This document shows positions 26,391 through 35,321 of a DNA stretch of 46,898 nucleotides, piece by piece. This DNA is from Muribaculaceae bacterium (GTDB lineage Bacteria > Bacteroidota > Bacteroidia > Bacteroidales > Muribaculaceae). Positions within the stretch are counted from its first letter, which is position 1. Each line of letters opens with the position of its first letter. The stretch spans positions 1 to 46,898 of the forward strand of contig JAFLTY010000018.1 of NCBI GenBank assembly GCA_022509065.1, written 5' to 3'. The translations under genes and the position numbers were made by a program. Under the pieces are notes generated by a model, which had not been told where the DNA came from, searched no databases, and saw only the letters and a program-made list of their open reading frames with translations.

Positions 26391-26885
26391 TTATTCCTCA
26401 TTCAAAGAGTTACGCAGATTATTTATGGCATCAGAAATATCTTTTGAAGAGTAACCTCGCGCTATCAGAAAGCGAAATAATTTAGCACGGAAGTCGAAGT
26501 TGTTTAAATATTCTAACGAGTCTTTCAGTTTAACTTTCAGTATGTGCATGAGGTTTTCCTTTATGACGTTCTCATCCACTTCCGCAAGCGATTCACGTAT
26601 AAGCCGACTGTCTATTCTTTTTTGTGCAAGCGCCACAGCAATCTTGCGAGGACCCCATCTGTCAAATGTTATCTTGTCATGTATAAACGATTTAGTAAAA
26701 CGCTCGTCGTTGACAAAACCACGGTTTTCAAGGGATGCCATTATTTTTTCCGCATCCGATTGATTGATTTGCCACTTATAGAGTTTTTGTAGCAATTCGT
26801 AGGAACAACGTTCAGCCCCGGCACACAAGGTTTCGAGTTTGACAAGAGCTTTGTCGGCGGTCATTTTATTTTTTCCGATAGTCAT
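26391..26885 (-). CDS. recX: RecX regulatory protein
   Basis: RecX binds RecA filaments and limits recombination and SOS activity. The 164-residue protein shows the family's three-helix repeats with LENRGFVNDERFTKSFIHDK and WGPRKIAVALAQKRI, and the C-terminal FRFLIARGYSSKDISDAI. I chose the ATG at 26885 because it overlaps the prmC stop as ATGA, a classic coupling signal, and gives a normal N-terminus (MTIGKNKMTADKAL). A longer reading from 26921 would add 12 residues overlapping prmC. recA is not in the window. Confidence 0.93.
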   Translation of the reverse strand: MTIGKNKMTADKALVKLETLCAGAERCSYELLQKLYKWQINQSDAEKIMASLENRGFVNDERFTKSFIHDKITFDRWGPRKIAVALAQKRIDSRLIRESLAEVDENVIKENLMHILKVKLKDSLEYLNNFDFRAKLFRFLIARGYSSKDISDAINNLRNSLNEE

Positions 26886-27736
26886 GTTTTGCTTGCCTGT
26901 AAGAACCTTGTTCTGCCACAAAAATCACGCGAGACTGTAATATCGGTGTAACCCAGTGACGAAATGAGTTGCTCAAGTTGTTTGTGATATAACGGATTAA
27001 TTTCAAAAAAAATATAGCCGCCAGTTTTCAATTTATCGAATGCTTTTTGCGCTATCTCACGATAAAAGAGCAGCGGGTCTTTGTCCGGTACAAACAGAGC
27101 AGTATGCGGTTCGTAATCGAGTACCCTGTTGTCCATCCCGGTTTTTTCATGCTCGGCAACATACGGCGGATTTGACACTACAGCATCATAGTCATCACCG
27201 GGCAGCGGGTCATTAAGGATGTCGCAATATTTGAAATTTATGTATTTTTCCACTCCGTTTTGATGAGCGTTCGACTTAGCCACAGTAAGGGCGTCGGACG
27301 ATATATCGACAGCGGTTATATCGGCAAACGGGAGTTCGCGCGCCAAAGCGATGGCGATTGCCCCGGAACCGGTTCCTACATCAAGAAGTCTTTTGTCCTT
27401 GGCGTGAGCCAACGTGTCAACCACCAAATCGACAAGAGCGGAGGTCTCCGGACGAGGTATAAGAACAGAGCTATCGACCTTTAATCTTAAACCATGGAAA
27501 TCGGCATAACCGAGGATGTATTGCAGGGGCTCTCCTTGAATCACTCTGTCGGTCATTCGATTAACTGACATTACTGTATCATCGGTAACCTCCCGGTCAG
27601 GATACAAGGCTATATTCACCCGGTTTATTCCAAGGGTATCCTCTAAAATTATACGAGTCACAGCCTCGGCTTCTTTGTTGCCGACAGCAGGTGTAAGCCG
27701 GTTTTCTATGTCTTTTTTCAGTTCGGAGAGTCTCAC
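26882..27736 (-). CDS. prmC: peptide chain release factor N5-glutamine methyltransferase
   Basis: PrmC methylates the glutamine of the GGQ motif in release factors RF1 and RF2 using S-adenosylmethionine. The 284-residue protein has an N-terminal helical domain with VIQGEPLQYILGYADF. Its Rossmann methyltransferase has motif I LLDVGTGSGAIAIAL and the substrate-binding NPPY in VVSNPPYVAEHE. The start is GTG at 27736, 12 bases downstream of the MINPP-type gene. The stop overlaps the recX start as ATGA. Confidence 0.96.
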   Translation of the reverse strand: MRLSELKKDIENRLTPAVGNKEAEAVTRIILEDTLGINRVNIALYPDREVTDDTVMSVNRMTDRVIQGEPLQYILGYADFHGLRLKVDSSVLIPRPETSALVDLVVDTLAHAKDKRLLDVGTGSGAIAIALARELPFADITAVDISSDALTVAKSNAHQNGVEKYINFKYCDILNDPLPGDDYDAVVSNPPYVAEHEKTGMDNRVLDYEPHTALFVPDKDPLLFYREIAQKAFDKLKTGGYIFFEINPLYHKQLEQLISSLGYTDITVSRDFCGRTRFLQASKT

Positions 27737-27748
27737 TGTGTTTTTTCT

Positions 27749-29017
27749 TTATTGAGCGAATAAAGGCACGCAGTTCATCATATATCTTCGAGCTTCACCC
27801 CACGGTATAAAGATATTATTGTTGCCGGGAATGAGAGACACTGCTTTTTCGTTGTGTTTCACACATACATACCAGCGATCGTTGGTTTTATGTTGCAGTA
27901 GGACAAACTGAATATTAGTAGCCATGGGCGACACGAAGAAATCTTTCCAGTTGCGGTTTACAGTATCAAAATAATTTGTCAGGTAATAGCAGCCGGGAAG
28001 ACGTAAAAGAGCCACCAAAGGGAAGATTGTTTCGGCATGTCCGAACCGCAAGTCGGCGACGACCGGGTTGACGCCCTCAATAGCCTGGTCGGCGCGAGTT
28101 ATTATGTCAAGAACCAAAGCGGCGGCTATATCGGCCGGCGTTGTGCTTACTGTCGAACTGCTTCGCTGTAAATACTGTCGTAGATTAAAACACGACCAAA
28201 GGGCGTTCATCTCTTCCGCCGTGAAATATTTCGACATTTCGGACGGTAGTTCCATGGCCTGCAGACCGGCTATCACATAATATTCGGTGATGGCCAAATC
28301 CTGTTCTTCATGCTTGTCGTTGAACGGATAATCAGCGCCAAGCACTCTTTTGATGGCCGAAGTAGGGCAAACCTCTTCGAAATACTCGTCATAGGCAGGC
28401 TTCCAGGCATTACTCTTTATGAATTCAGTGTACTCGTCATCAACGTCAAAGGGACGCATCAGGTAAGAGTTCTGACGACCGGTAGTTGTGGTGAACTCAA
28501 GAGTGTTGTCCAATCTGTCCATTTGATGGACAAAACTATACATGCTCATCATGGAACGAGGAGAATATGACGATAATGCGTTTATCTTTGCTCCATGAGT
28601 AAACACTTCGGGATTGGTTTTTACCATACGGGTTGCGATCGCGCGTTGTTCAGCCATACCCAGGCTGTCAAGCGCTCCCCATCGGTTTTGGGATATTTGC
28701 GCTATTTTGTTTGTCAGAGCAAGTAGCTCTTTTCCAAGTTTAGTTATCGAGCCGGTCGATGCGGCTTTCTCCAGAGCCTCACTAAGTTTTTTTGTATATG
28801 TGGCCGATGCCGGGTAACGGCTGCCATGGCGTCCCACATGACTGATGTATCTTGGTGTCAGCGTATCGGGATACTCGAAAGACGCTATCTCGGTAGGATA
28901 GGGAGTCAACGACCCTTCGCATTGTTGTGCATTATAGAGCTCGGTCTGTGGTAAAGCCGCTTTCAGCGCAGGTAAGACAAGGATGCAAAGAGCAGAAAGG
29001 ATGATAGTTTTTTTCAC
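27749..29017 (-). CDS. secreted histidine-acid phosphatase of the MINPP type
   Basis: The 422-residue protein has a signal peptide (MKKTIILSALCILVLPALKA). It also has the branch-2 histidine phosphatase signature RHGSRYP (Arg63-His64) and the proton-donor motif HAE at 327-329 (FGHAETIF), the form used by multiple inositol-polyphosphate phosphatases. It would remove phosphates from phytate or other inositol phosphates outside the inner membrane, releasing phosphate from dietary or host inositol phosphates. The substrate is inferred from HAE versus HD. Start is GTG. It lies between the GT2 gene (15-base gap) and prmC (12-base gap), an unexpected position inside a housekeeping operon. Confidence 0.9.
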   Translation of the reverse strand: MKKTIILSALCILVLPALKAALPQTELYNAQQCEGSLTPYPTEIASFEYPDTLTPRYISHVGRHGSRYPASATYTKKLSEALEKAASTGSITKLGKELLALTNKIAQISQNRWGALDSLGMAEQRAIATRMVKTNPEVFTHGAKINALSSYSPRSMMSMYSFVHQMDRLDNTLEFTTTTGRQNSYLMRPFDVDDEYTEFIKSNAWKPAYDEYFEEVCPTSAIKRVLGADYPFNDKHEEQDLAITEYYVIAGLQAMELPSEMSKYFTAEEMNALWSCFNLRQYLQRSSSTVSTTPADIAAALVLDIITRADQAIEGVNPVVADLRFGHAETIFPLVALLRLPGCYYLTNYFDTVNRNWKDFFVSPMATNIQFVLLQHKTNDRWYVCVKHNEKAVSLIPGNNNIFIPWGEARRYMMNCVPLFAQ

Positions 29018-29032
29018 GTTGTATGTACATCT

Positions 29033-30007
29033 TTAGTCCCAAAGTTTGTCTTTAACAGCGAATCTGGGACGGTTCTTAACTTCTGTGAATATCTTTCCGA
29101 TGTATTCCCCGACAATGCCAATTGCCATGAGAATAAGGCTGCCAAGACCCCAAATGGAAAGCATCAGCGATGTCCATCCGGGACTGGTGTGATGGATGAA
29201 GAAATGTGAGACAAGGACATAAAGGCCGACTAATATTGTCAACAAGAAGATGACAAGACCTGTAATGAATATCCATCGCATCGGTTGTGCCGAAAACGAT
29301 GTGATGCCATCGATTGAAAACGACAGCATTTTAGTCAGCGGGTATTTCGAGACACCGGCTACGCGTTGTTTGCGCTCGTAGGTCACAATATCGTTCTCCA
29401 GTCCTATTAGTGGGACAATACCGCGCAAAAACATGTTGGATTCCCCATATTCTGATAGCAAATCAATGGCGCGGTTGCTCATAAGTCGGTAGTCAGCGTG
29501 ATCGTAAACCGTTTCAAGACCCATGGCTTTCTGAAAACTGTAGAAAGCATGAGCAGTATTGCGTTTAAACGCTGTATCCGACTGGCGCGACGACCTGACA
29601 CCATAGATTATTTCTTTGCCCTCGCGGAATTTATGCATCATTTCGATGATAGCATTGGGGTCATCCTGCAAATCAGCGTCGATTGTAACAGCGGCCTCGC
29701 AGTGACCTCTTACTGTCATTAGACCAGCCAGCAAAGCGTATTGGTGACCTCGGTTGTGGGCAAGCGCTATGCCCTTGACGCGTGGATTGATAGCGTGAAA
29801 TTTTTCGATAACCTGCCACGTGTCATCCTTACTGCCGTCGTCTACGCACAAGATATAGCTATGTTCGGAAGCCAACTGCAGCTGATGAAGACTGTTAAGT
29901 ATTTCCAAAAGGACGGGAAGTGTGTGCGGAAGAGCCTGCGATTCGTTATAGCAGGGTACAACTACGGCTAAAACCGGAAGCCGGGAATTCTGAGGGTCAG
30001 AGGACAT
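29033..30007 (-). CDS. GT2 family glycosyltransferase with two C-terminal membrane helices (GtrB/DPM-like)
   Basis: The 324-residue protein has a GT-A fold domain at residues 10-230: VVVPCYNES, CVDDGSKDDTW and the metal/donor motif DADLQDDP. Two membrane helices (about 240-262 and 278-300) precede a basic tail. This is the architecture of GtrB and bactoprenol-phosphate glucosyltransferases, which load a sugar onto undecaprenyl phosphate for later transfer to surface polymers. The acceptor and sugar are not determined here. It is the first gene of the long minus-strand operon and has a near-perfect promoter at 30055-30085. Confidence 0.93.
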   Translation of the reverse strand: MSSDPQNSRLPVLAVVVPCYNESQALPHTLPVLLEILNSLHQLQLASEHSYILCVDDGSKDDTWQVIEKFHAINPRVKGIALAHNRGHQYALLAGLMTVRGHCEAAVTIDADLQDDPNAIIEMMHKFREGKEIIYGVRSSRQSDTAFKRNTAHAFYSFQKAMGLETVYDHADYRLMSNRAIDLLSEYGESNMFLRGIVPLIGLENDIVTYERKQRVAGVSKYPLTKMLSFSIDGITSFSAQPMRWIFITGLVIFLLTILVGLYVLVSHFFIHHTSPGWTSLMLSIWGLGSLILMAIGIVGEYIGKIFTEVKNRPRFAVKDKLWD

Positions 30008-30044
30008 CTTAGATATGAATGATTCTCTATTTCAGCATTTTTAT

Positions 30045-30052
30045 TAACTTTG
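30045..30052 (+). promoter_or_regulatory. -7 element of the small TPR-like gene
   Basis: TAACTTTG would start transcription near 30059, 12 bases before the ATG at 30071. No TTTG lies at -33. It overlaps the leftward start region of the facing GT2 promoter. Confidence 0.55.
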
Positions 30053-30054
30053 CA

Positions 30055-30085
30055 CAAATTTATAACAAAAATGGAAAAACGCAAA
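30055..30085 (-). promoter_or_regulatory. promoter of the GT2-MINPP-prmC operon
   Basis: Minus-strand TTTG (30085-30082), 19 bases, then TAAATTTG (30062-30055), an exact consensus. The -33 box lies inside the first codons of the divergent TPR-like gene. The 5' leader is about 40 bases. Confidence 0.7.
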
Positions 30086-30316
30086 ATAAAAGCTCGTCAA
30101 ATCCCCGAGACAGAGCAATCTTCTCAGGATAATAATGAGCTGGCTCACAAATATTATGTTGAAGGAGCCGAAGCATGGCGCAACGGCGACCGTAAACGAG
30201 CCATGACGTTATATTCTATGTCGGCAAATTTAAATCCCGACGGTCCCGGGGCACAAGCTTTAAAAATGACTGAGGATATAATGTCGTTTTTTGACCCCAA
30301 TCAACTCAATCCCTGA
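30071..30316 (+). CDS. small TPR-like protein
   Basis: The 81-residue soluble protein has a basic N-terminus (MEKRKIKARQ). A helical pair follows, ELAHKYYVEGAEAWRNGDRK with RAMTLYSMSANLNPDGPGA, matching the A and B helices of a tetratricopeptide repeat, and then a third helix ending in SFFDPNQLNP. Such single-repeat proteins usually bind a partner protein; the function is unknown. The start at 30071 is preferred because an upstream TTG at 30050 lies within the predicted promoter -7 box. It faces away from the GT2 operon and shares its promoter region. Confidence 0.8.
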   Translation: MEKRKIKARQIPETEQSSQDNNELAHKYYVEGAEAWRNGDRKRAMTLYSMSANLNPDGPGAQALKMTEDIMSFFDPNQLNP

Positions 30317-30410
30317 CAAAGGGTTGTAGCGGTGTTTTATTTCTAAGTAATATTCAGTCTCTTAGAGGTTGTCATCATGTAGCTCTTTAGAGCGTGTAAT
30401 CCTTTACTTC

Positions 30411-31355
30411 CTAAAGGTTTGTCCTTGACAAAAGACCGTCTTCAAACATGAGATAAACGCCGTTGGTGTATGTCCATCTCTCTACCATACCGGCTGTTGT
30501 CGGAATACGAGTATAACTATCGGGCGATCCAAGCGCCAGTCGGCATTCCTCGGGAGTCATTCCAATTTTGACTTTGCTTTTCTGTATAAGCTGCCAGTTG
30601 TCGTCCGAGATATGTTTATACTTGTTACGAGGGTTTTCGATGGCGAATATAGTCTCGAAATTTCGCCGCGCCGTCGTAGCATCTCCTATAGTCATAAGCA
30701 CTGATGACAGGTGATTCTCGTCATCAATCAGCCTGACGCGCAATGGGGTTGCCTCGGTAGCCGGAACAACGTCGATGACTCTGACCGATTGATAGCGAGT
30801 TCCGATGGTGTCCACGCTGTCGTTGCCTATTCGCCGACCGGAAAGAATGTAAAGTTGTGAGTCTTTAAGACGTCGGTTAACTTCGTCTACCATATCCCAG
30901 TCTATGAAGTATGGTAACGTCAGCATATTCAGCGCTTCCCATTGTTCAATGGTGAAGCCGGGACGCATTTCAAGGGTAACGTACGGGTGCTCGGTTTCAA
31001 AGATTAAGCTTACCTCCGGTTTACCGGTTAAAGACGGTACTGTGTCTACTCGAAGAAGTGTCGCTGTCTTTCCCAGAAGACTATCAGAATCTATTAAGGG
31101 TTCTGTACGCCACAAAGCCCGGACTGCTCTTGCGTCCGATATGTAAAAACGTTTTCCTTTACTCCATTCAGACGGTTTTTGAGGAACAACATCGGCCAAG
31201 AGCAAGCTTTCGGGTGTCGTCACTATTTTTTGCTTTTTCAGCTCCTTTGATGTGATAGCCGGGGTGGATTCAACCCCTGTGAAACATGATGAAAGGAGCG
31301 TCAAAACCGTCAAACAGCACGCAGCAAGTATATTATATATGAAAGTTGGCTTTTT
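30411..31355 (-). CDS. lipoprotein with a C-terminal BamE/SmpA-like module, function unknown (possible GCN start 31358)
   Basis: The protein of about 315 residues has a lipoprotein signal (AACCLTVLTLLSSC, lipid on a Cys near 25). A beta-rich body of no recognised family follows (about 50-240). The final part has VKIGMTPEECRLALGSPDS and MVERWTYTNGVYLMFEDGLL, the GMT...LGxP...W.Y pattern of BamE/SmpA-like folds. The likely initiator is a TTG at 31358-31356, directly after an in-frame TAA; no in-frame ATG occurs until far inside. The TTG lies four bases after the prolyl oligopeptidase stop codon, so re-initiation is likely. The feature start is listed from the second codon; the TTG adds three bases. 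An envelope assembly role is only suggested by the BamE-like end. Confidence 0.75.
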   Translation of the reverse strand, partial: KKPTFIYNILAACCLTVLTLLSSCFTGVESTPAITSKELKKQKIVTTPESLLLADVVPQKPSEWSKGKRFYISDARAVRALWRTEPLIDSDSLLGKTATLLRVDTVPSLTGKPEVSLIFETEHPYVTLEMRPGFTIEQWEALNMLTLPYFIDWDMVDEVNRRLKDSQLYILSGRRIGNDSVDTIGTRYQSVRVIDVVPATEATPLRVRLIDDENHLSSVLMTIGDATTARRNFETIFAIENPRNKYKHISDDNWQLIQKSKVKIGMTPEECRLALGSPDSYTRIPTTAGMVERWTYTNGVYLMFEDGLLSRTNL

Positions 31356-31362
31356 CAATTAA

Positions 31363-33498
31363 TTATTTGCTAACGTGTGGGTTAACACCTAGATTATTAA
31401 AAATAAACGAATATATGTCTGCCCATTCGTCTATGGTCTTCGATATGGGTTTACCTCCGCCGTGGCCGGCTTTCGAATCGATTCTAATAAGCTTGGGATT
31501 GTTTCCGGTGTCGGAAGCCTGTAGCCGCGCCGCATATTTGAAAGAGTGTGCCGGTACAACACGGTCGTCATGGTCGGCTGTTGTTACCAAGATAGCAGGA
31601 TATGATGTTCCGTCATTCTTTATGTTATGTAAAGGCGAATATCTCAGGAGATATTGAGCCATTTCGGGACTGTCAGCCGACGTTCCGTAATCGGCCGCCC
31701 AGTTCCAACCGATGGTGAAGAGATGGTATCGCATCATGTCCATGACACCCACACGAGGTATGGCCACCTTAAACAGCTCAGGCCTTTGATTGACAGTGGC
31801 GCCGACAAGAAGGCCACCGTTGGAACCGCCTTCTATTGTAAGTAACTCAGGCACTGTCCATCCTTGTGATATAAGGTATTCGGCCGCCGAGATAAAATCG
31901 TCAAACACATTCTGTTTGTTCAGTTTAGTTCCGGCAAGATGCCAAGGCTCGCCATATTCGCCGCCTCCACGCAGATTAGCCTGCGCGTATATGCCTCCGT
32001 TTTCAAGCCATAGCAGCCTGTTGGCCGAGAAGGCGGGGTTCAGACTTATGTTGAAACCTCCGTAACCATAGAGATAGACCGGATTGGAGCCGTCTTTTTT
32101 GAGGCCTTTCTTATACACCAGGAACATAGGTATTTCTGTGCCGTCTTTTGATTTGTACCAAACCTGTTCGGTGACATATTCGTCGGCGTTAAATCCTTTG
32201 AGTTCAGGACTATAAATCTGCGACGAGGTGTTATTCTCCATGTCATAACTGTAAACAGTTGATGGAGTGGTAAACGAAGCGAAAGAGTAAAAGACGTCGG
32301 GACTTGCTTTCGATGCCGAAAAAGTCACAGTGCCGTAACCCGGAAGGTCAATTTCACGGATTTTGTTACCCTTTTTGTCATAAACCACAGCTTTAGAGGC
32401 TGCGTCTTTAAGATACTTGGCTATGAGGTAGTTGTCTGTGACTTCGACACTCTCAAGCACGCAGTCACTTTCCGGTATGACATCAATCCAGTTCTCATAT
32501 TCCGGATGGTCGAGCGGTACTTTAACGACACGGTTGTTCGGTGCACCTTTCGAGGTATAGAGCATCAAATATTCGCTGTCGGCGTCAAGAGGTTCCATAT
32601 AATAATTCTGGGATGGCTCAACGACGATGAATTCGCTCTGCGGTTCGTTTAATTTCTTAATCACTACGCCGTCGCCAATGCCTTCACCGCCAATGATTAC
32701 AACAAGCAGCGACCCGTCTTCCGAAGCCCAACCGTTGTGGAAATGCAAGGGCGCGTTCATGTCGCTGAAAGCCACAGTGTCGTCGGCTTGCGATGTGCCT
32801 ATTTTGTGGTAATAAACCTTATGGTACTCGTTGGCGTTCGAATATTCTTTGCCGCTCTCCGGAGCATCGTATGCGTTATAGAAGAAACCGTCCCCGCTCC
32901 ATGAAGGCTGGGTGAACTTAGCCCATTTTATGTGGTCGTCAAGAAGCTGTTTGGTTTTGACGTCCATCACATAAATTTCTGTCCAGTCGCTACCGCTGCG
33001 ACTTATGGTATAGGCGGCGTAGCGTCCGTCCGGGCTCATTACAATACCGGTCAGCGCCACCGTACCGTCAGTGCTCAACTTATTGGGATCCAAGAACACC
33101 TCTTTCTCCCCAAACGGGGTCTCGCTGCGGTACAACACGCTTTGATTTTGGAGCCCGTCGTTTTCAAACCAGTAATACATTCCGTCAGGTTTATGAGATG
33201 GCAAACCAATCTTGGAATAATCGTTAAGTTCCGAAAGACGTTTGCGCAAATCATCGCGATAAGGGATGGCATCGAGATATTGGCGAGTGACGATGTTTTC
33301 AGCTTCGACCCAACGTTTTGTGTCGGCAGCTGTATCGTTCTCCAAGGGTCTGTATATATCCGATACAGTGGTTCCGAAGTAAACATCCGTGGTGTTATCG
33401 TGTGGAGCTTCGGGATAATGCAGTTGGTCTTGTGCCGAAAAAACCTTCATAGGTAAAGCAGTTATAACAAATAATGTTAAATAATTGGTGTATCTCAT
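31363..33498 (-). CDS. secreted prolyl oligopeptidase (peptidase family S9A)
   Basis: The 711-residue protein has a signal peptide (MRYTNYLTLFVITALPMKVF). A seven-bladed propeller (about 70-430) screens peptides by size. The alpha/beta hydrolase domain carries Ser559 in GGSNGGLL, Asp645 in DHDDRVVP and His679 in AGHGGGKP. It cleaves short peptides after proline in the periplasm or outside. I chose the ATG at 33498 because the reading from 33561 places 21 residues before the signal peptide and its start lies upstream of the probable transcription start set by the TACATTTG box (33556-33549). It is followed after four bases by a lipoprotein gene. Confidence 0.95.
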   Translation of the reverse strand: MRYTNYLTLFVITALPMKVFSAQDQLHYPEAPHDNTTDVYFGTTVSDIYRPLENDTAADTKRWVEAENIVTRQYLDAIPYRDDLRKRLSELNDYSKIGLPSHKPDGMYYWFENDGLQNQSVLYRSETPFGEKEVFLDPNKLSTDGTVALTGIVMSPDGRYAAYTISRSGSDWTEIYVMDVKTKQLLDDHIKWAKFTQPSWSGDGFFYNAYDAPESGKEYSNANEYHKVYYHKIGTSQADDTVAFSDMNAPLHFHNGWASEDGSLLVVIIGGEGIGDGVVIKKLNEPQSEFIVVEPSQNYYMEPLDADSEYLMLYTSKGAPNNRVVKVPLDHPEYENWIDVIPESDCVLESVEVTDNYLIAKYLKDAASKAVVYDKKGNKIREIDLPGYGTVTFSASKASPDVFYSFASFTTPSTVYSYDMENNTSSQIYSPELKGFNADEYVTEQVWYKSKDGTEIPMFLVYKKGLKKDGSNPVYLYGYGGFNISLNPAFSANRLLWLENGGIYAQANLRGGGEYGEPWHLAGTKLNKQNVFDDFISAAEYLISQGWTVPELLTIEGGSNGGLLVGATVNQRPELFKVAIPRVGVMDMMRYHLFTIGWNWAADYGTSADSPEMAQYLLRYSPLHNIKNDGTSYPAILVTTADHDDRVVPAHSFKYAARLQASDTGNNPKLIRIDSKAGHGGGKPISKTIDEWADIYSFIFNNLGVNPHVSK

Positions 33499-33821
33499 AA
33501 TCGATTCTTTAATTGTGGCGTCAATGCGCCTTTCGGTAGAAATATATGCAAATGTACGCATTTTTCAACACTTTTCTCTCTTCTTCAATATTTTTTGACA
33601 CTTTCGGGAGTTTCGTGAGTTTCAGTATGCTTTTCGTTATTCATGGATTGCTTTAAACTTTACGCGACAAACATTGTTATAAATGTATCACATAAATACT
33701 CACTATTTGCTTAGAGTTTGTAATAATGTTTAATTAAAAAGGTAGTTTTTGTTAACTATTGTAACTATCAGTGATAAAGACCCGCATTTCAAAACAACAC
33801 ACACCTAAATTATCAGATGTT
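33499..33821. other. 323-base divergent intergenic region between prolyl oligopeptidase and efflux operon
   Basis: It contains a leftward -7 element TACATTTG (33556-33549). On the right side there is a weaker candidate promoter: TTTG at 33717-33720 and TAGTTTTTG at 33743-33751 with a 22-base spacer and one extra T. No gene, repeat or operator was recognised, so control of the first efflux operon is not visible. Confidence 0.45.
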
Positions 33822-35258
33822 ATGAAAAACCGATATAAGGAGAGTGGCACAAAAAGATTTTTCATCGCACTATTACTGTTTGCCGGTTTACAATCCTCGC
33901 TAACCGTTGAAGCTGAGGAAGCCCTTACGGACGTTTCGACCGAAACCGCTCAATGGTGGTCTCGATATAGCGGTGCTTCGAACGATGTGCAAATGCCAAG
34001 TGCCGATTGGTGGAAGTGTTTCGAAGACCCTGTCCTTGACTCGCTTGTCGAAATTGGGTTGCAACGGAATTATAATGTGGCGATGGCTACGCGCCGCATT
34101 GAGATAGCAAAGAATGCTGTCGGTTCGGCTAAGGCATCCTATTATCCGTCTTTTTCGCTCGGCATCGGTTATGATAAGGAGCGCGCATCTGGTTTGATGT
34201 ACGGTTCAAAAGGCTCTGTGTCCAATACGTCGTATCTCTCGGGTACTATCAATATGAGTTGGGAGATAGATGTCTTTGGCAAGGTTACGGCACAGGTCAA
34301 GGCAAAAAAAGCCGCTGTTGAAGTCAGTCGCGCCGACCATGCCGGCGTATTGGTGTCATTGGCGGCTCAGATAGCTACAACGTATGTCGATTTGCGAGTC
34401 GCGCAGGCTCAAATCACGGTGGCCAACGAACATGCCGCCAGCCAGATGAAAGCGTTGAAGATTGCCGAGGCTCGTTATGACTCGGGGCTTGCTTCGCGCA
34501 TGGATGTCGACCAGGCAAAGACGGTGTATTACAGCACCATAGCATCGATACCTACACTCGAAAGTTCTGTCCGCCAATATATTAACGCTCTTGCAGTGCT
34601 TGTCGTCGAGAATCCCGACGACCTGTATGAAACACTCAGCGTCATGGGTTCTATCCCCGCTTATCTGCAGCCTGTGGCAAACGGTATCCCGGCCGACCTG
34701 CTCCGTCGTCGTCCCGACGTGGTTGAAGCAGAGAAAGAAATTGACGAATACGCCGCTCAACTCGGAATAGCCAAAAAAGATTATCTGCCCGACCTTTCGC
34801 TGACAGGAATGGTAGGTGTGGCAGCACATCGTCCCGGAGACATTTTCAAAAGCGGTGCTTTCCAATATTCCATAGCGCCGACACTATCCTGGACTATCTT
34901 TGACGGTTTGGCTCGAAAATACAATGTCAGCGCTGCGCGCGAAACACTACAAAACGCTGTCGATAATTATAATCTGACTGTCATGACGGCTTTCGAGGAG
35001 ACCGACAACGCACTCTCGGCATATTTCTCCGACTTAAAATATATAGATAACCTGACCAAATTGGTGCAAGCAAGTGCCGACTATGATAAGCTCGCTATCG
35101 ATCAGTATAAGAATGGCATAGCTGCGTTTATAAATGTGGCCGATGCCCAGGTCTCTTACCTGACATACGACAACACTCTCATCCAGGCGCAAGGTCAGGC
35201 TGTCATCGCTCTGATAGACCTTTATAAAGCTCTTGGAGGAGGTTGGAGCAACGACTAA
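33822..35258 (+). CDS. outer-membrane factor of RND efflux system 1 (NodT/OprM family)
   Basis: The 478-residue protein has a signal peptide (RFFIALLLFAGLQSSLTVEA). The TolC-fold repeats of a trimeric outer-membrane channel follow: SADWWKCFEDPVLDSLVEIG, RRIEIAKNAVGSAKASYYPS, GIPADLLRRRPDVVEAEKE and FTLSW-like barrel strands. The order of motifs is that of the NodT lipoprotein subfamily, but no lipobox cysteine is present. The ATG at 33822 gives a normal signal peptide. A GTG at 33771 would add 17 residues. The gene opens an operon with the adaptor (63-base gap) and the pump (20-base gap). Confidence 0.93.
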   Translation: MKNRYKESGTKRFFIALLLFAGLQSSLTVEAEEALTDVSTETAQWWSRYSGASNDVQMPSADWWKCFEDPVLDSLVEIGLQRNYNVAMATRRIEIAKNAVGSAKASYYPSFSLGIGYDKERASGLMYGSKGSVSNTSYLSGTINMSWEIDVFGKVTAQVKAKKAAVEVSRADHAGVLVSLAAQIATTYVDLRVAQAQITVANEHAASQMKALKIAEARYDSGLASRMDVDQAKTVYYSTIASIPTLESSVRQYINALAVLVVENPDDLYETLSVMGSIPAYLQPVANGIPADLLRRRPDVVEAEKEIDEYAAQLGIAKKDYLPDLSLTGMVGVAAHRPGDIFKSGAFQYSIAPTLSWTIFDGLARKYNVSAARETLQNAVDNYNLTVMTAFEETDNALSAYFSDLKYIDNLTKLVQASADYDKLAIDQYKNGIAAFINVADAQVSYLTYDNTLIQAQGQAVIALIDLYKALGGGWSND

Positions 35259-35321
35259 TCATATAATATCGCACTGACAAATAAAAAACACATCACTCTG
35301 CAATAAAAAAAATATACAGCT

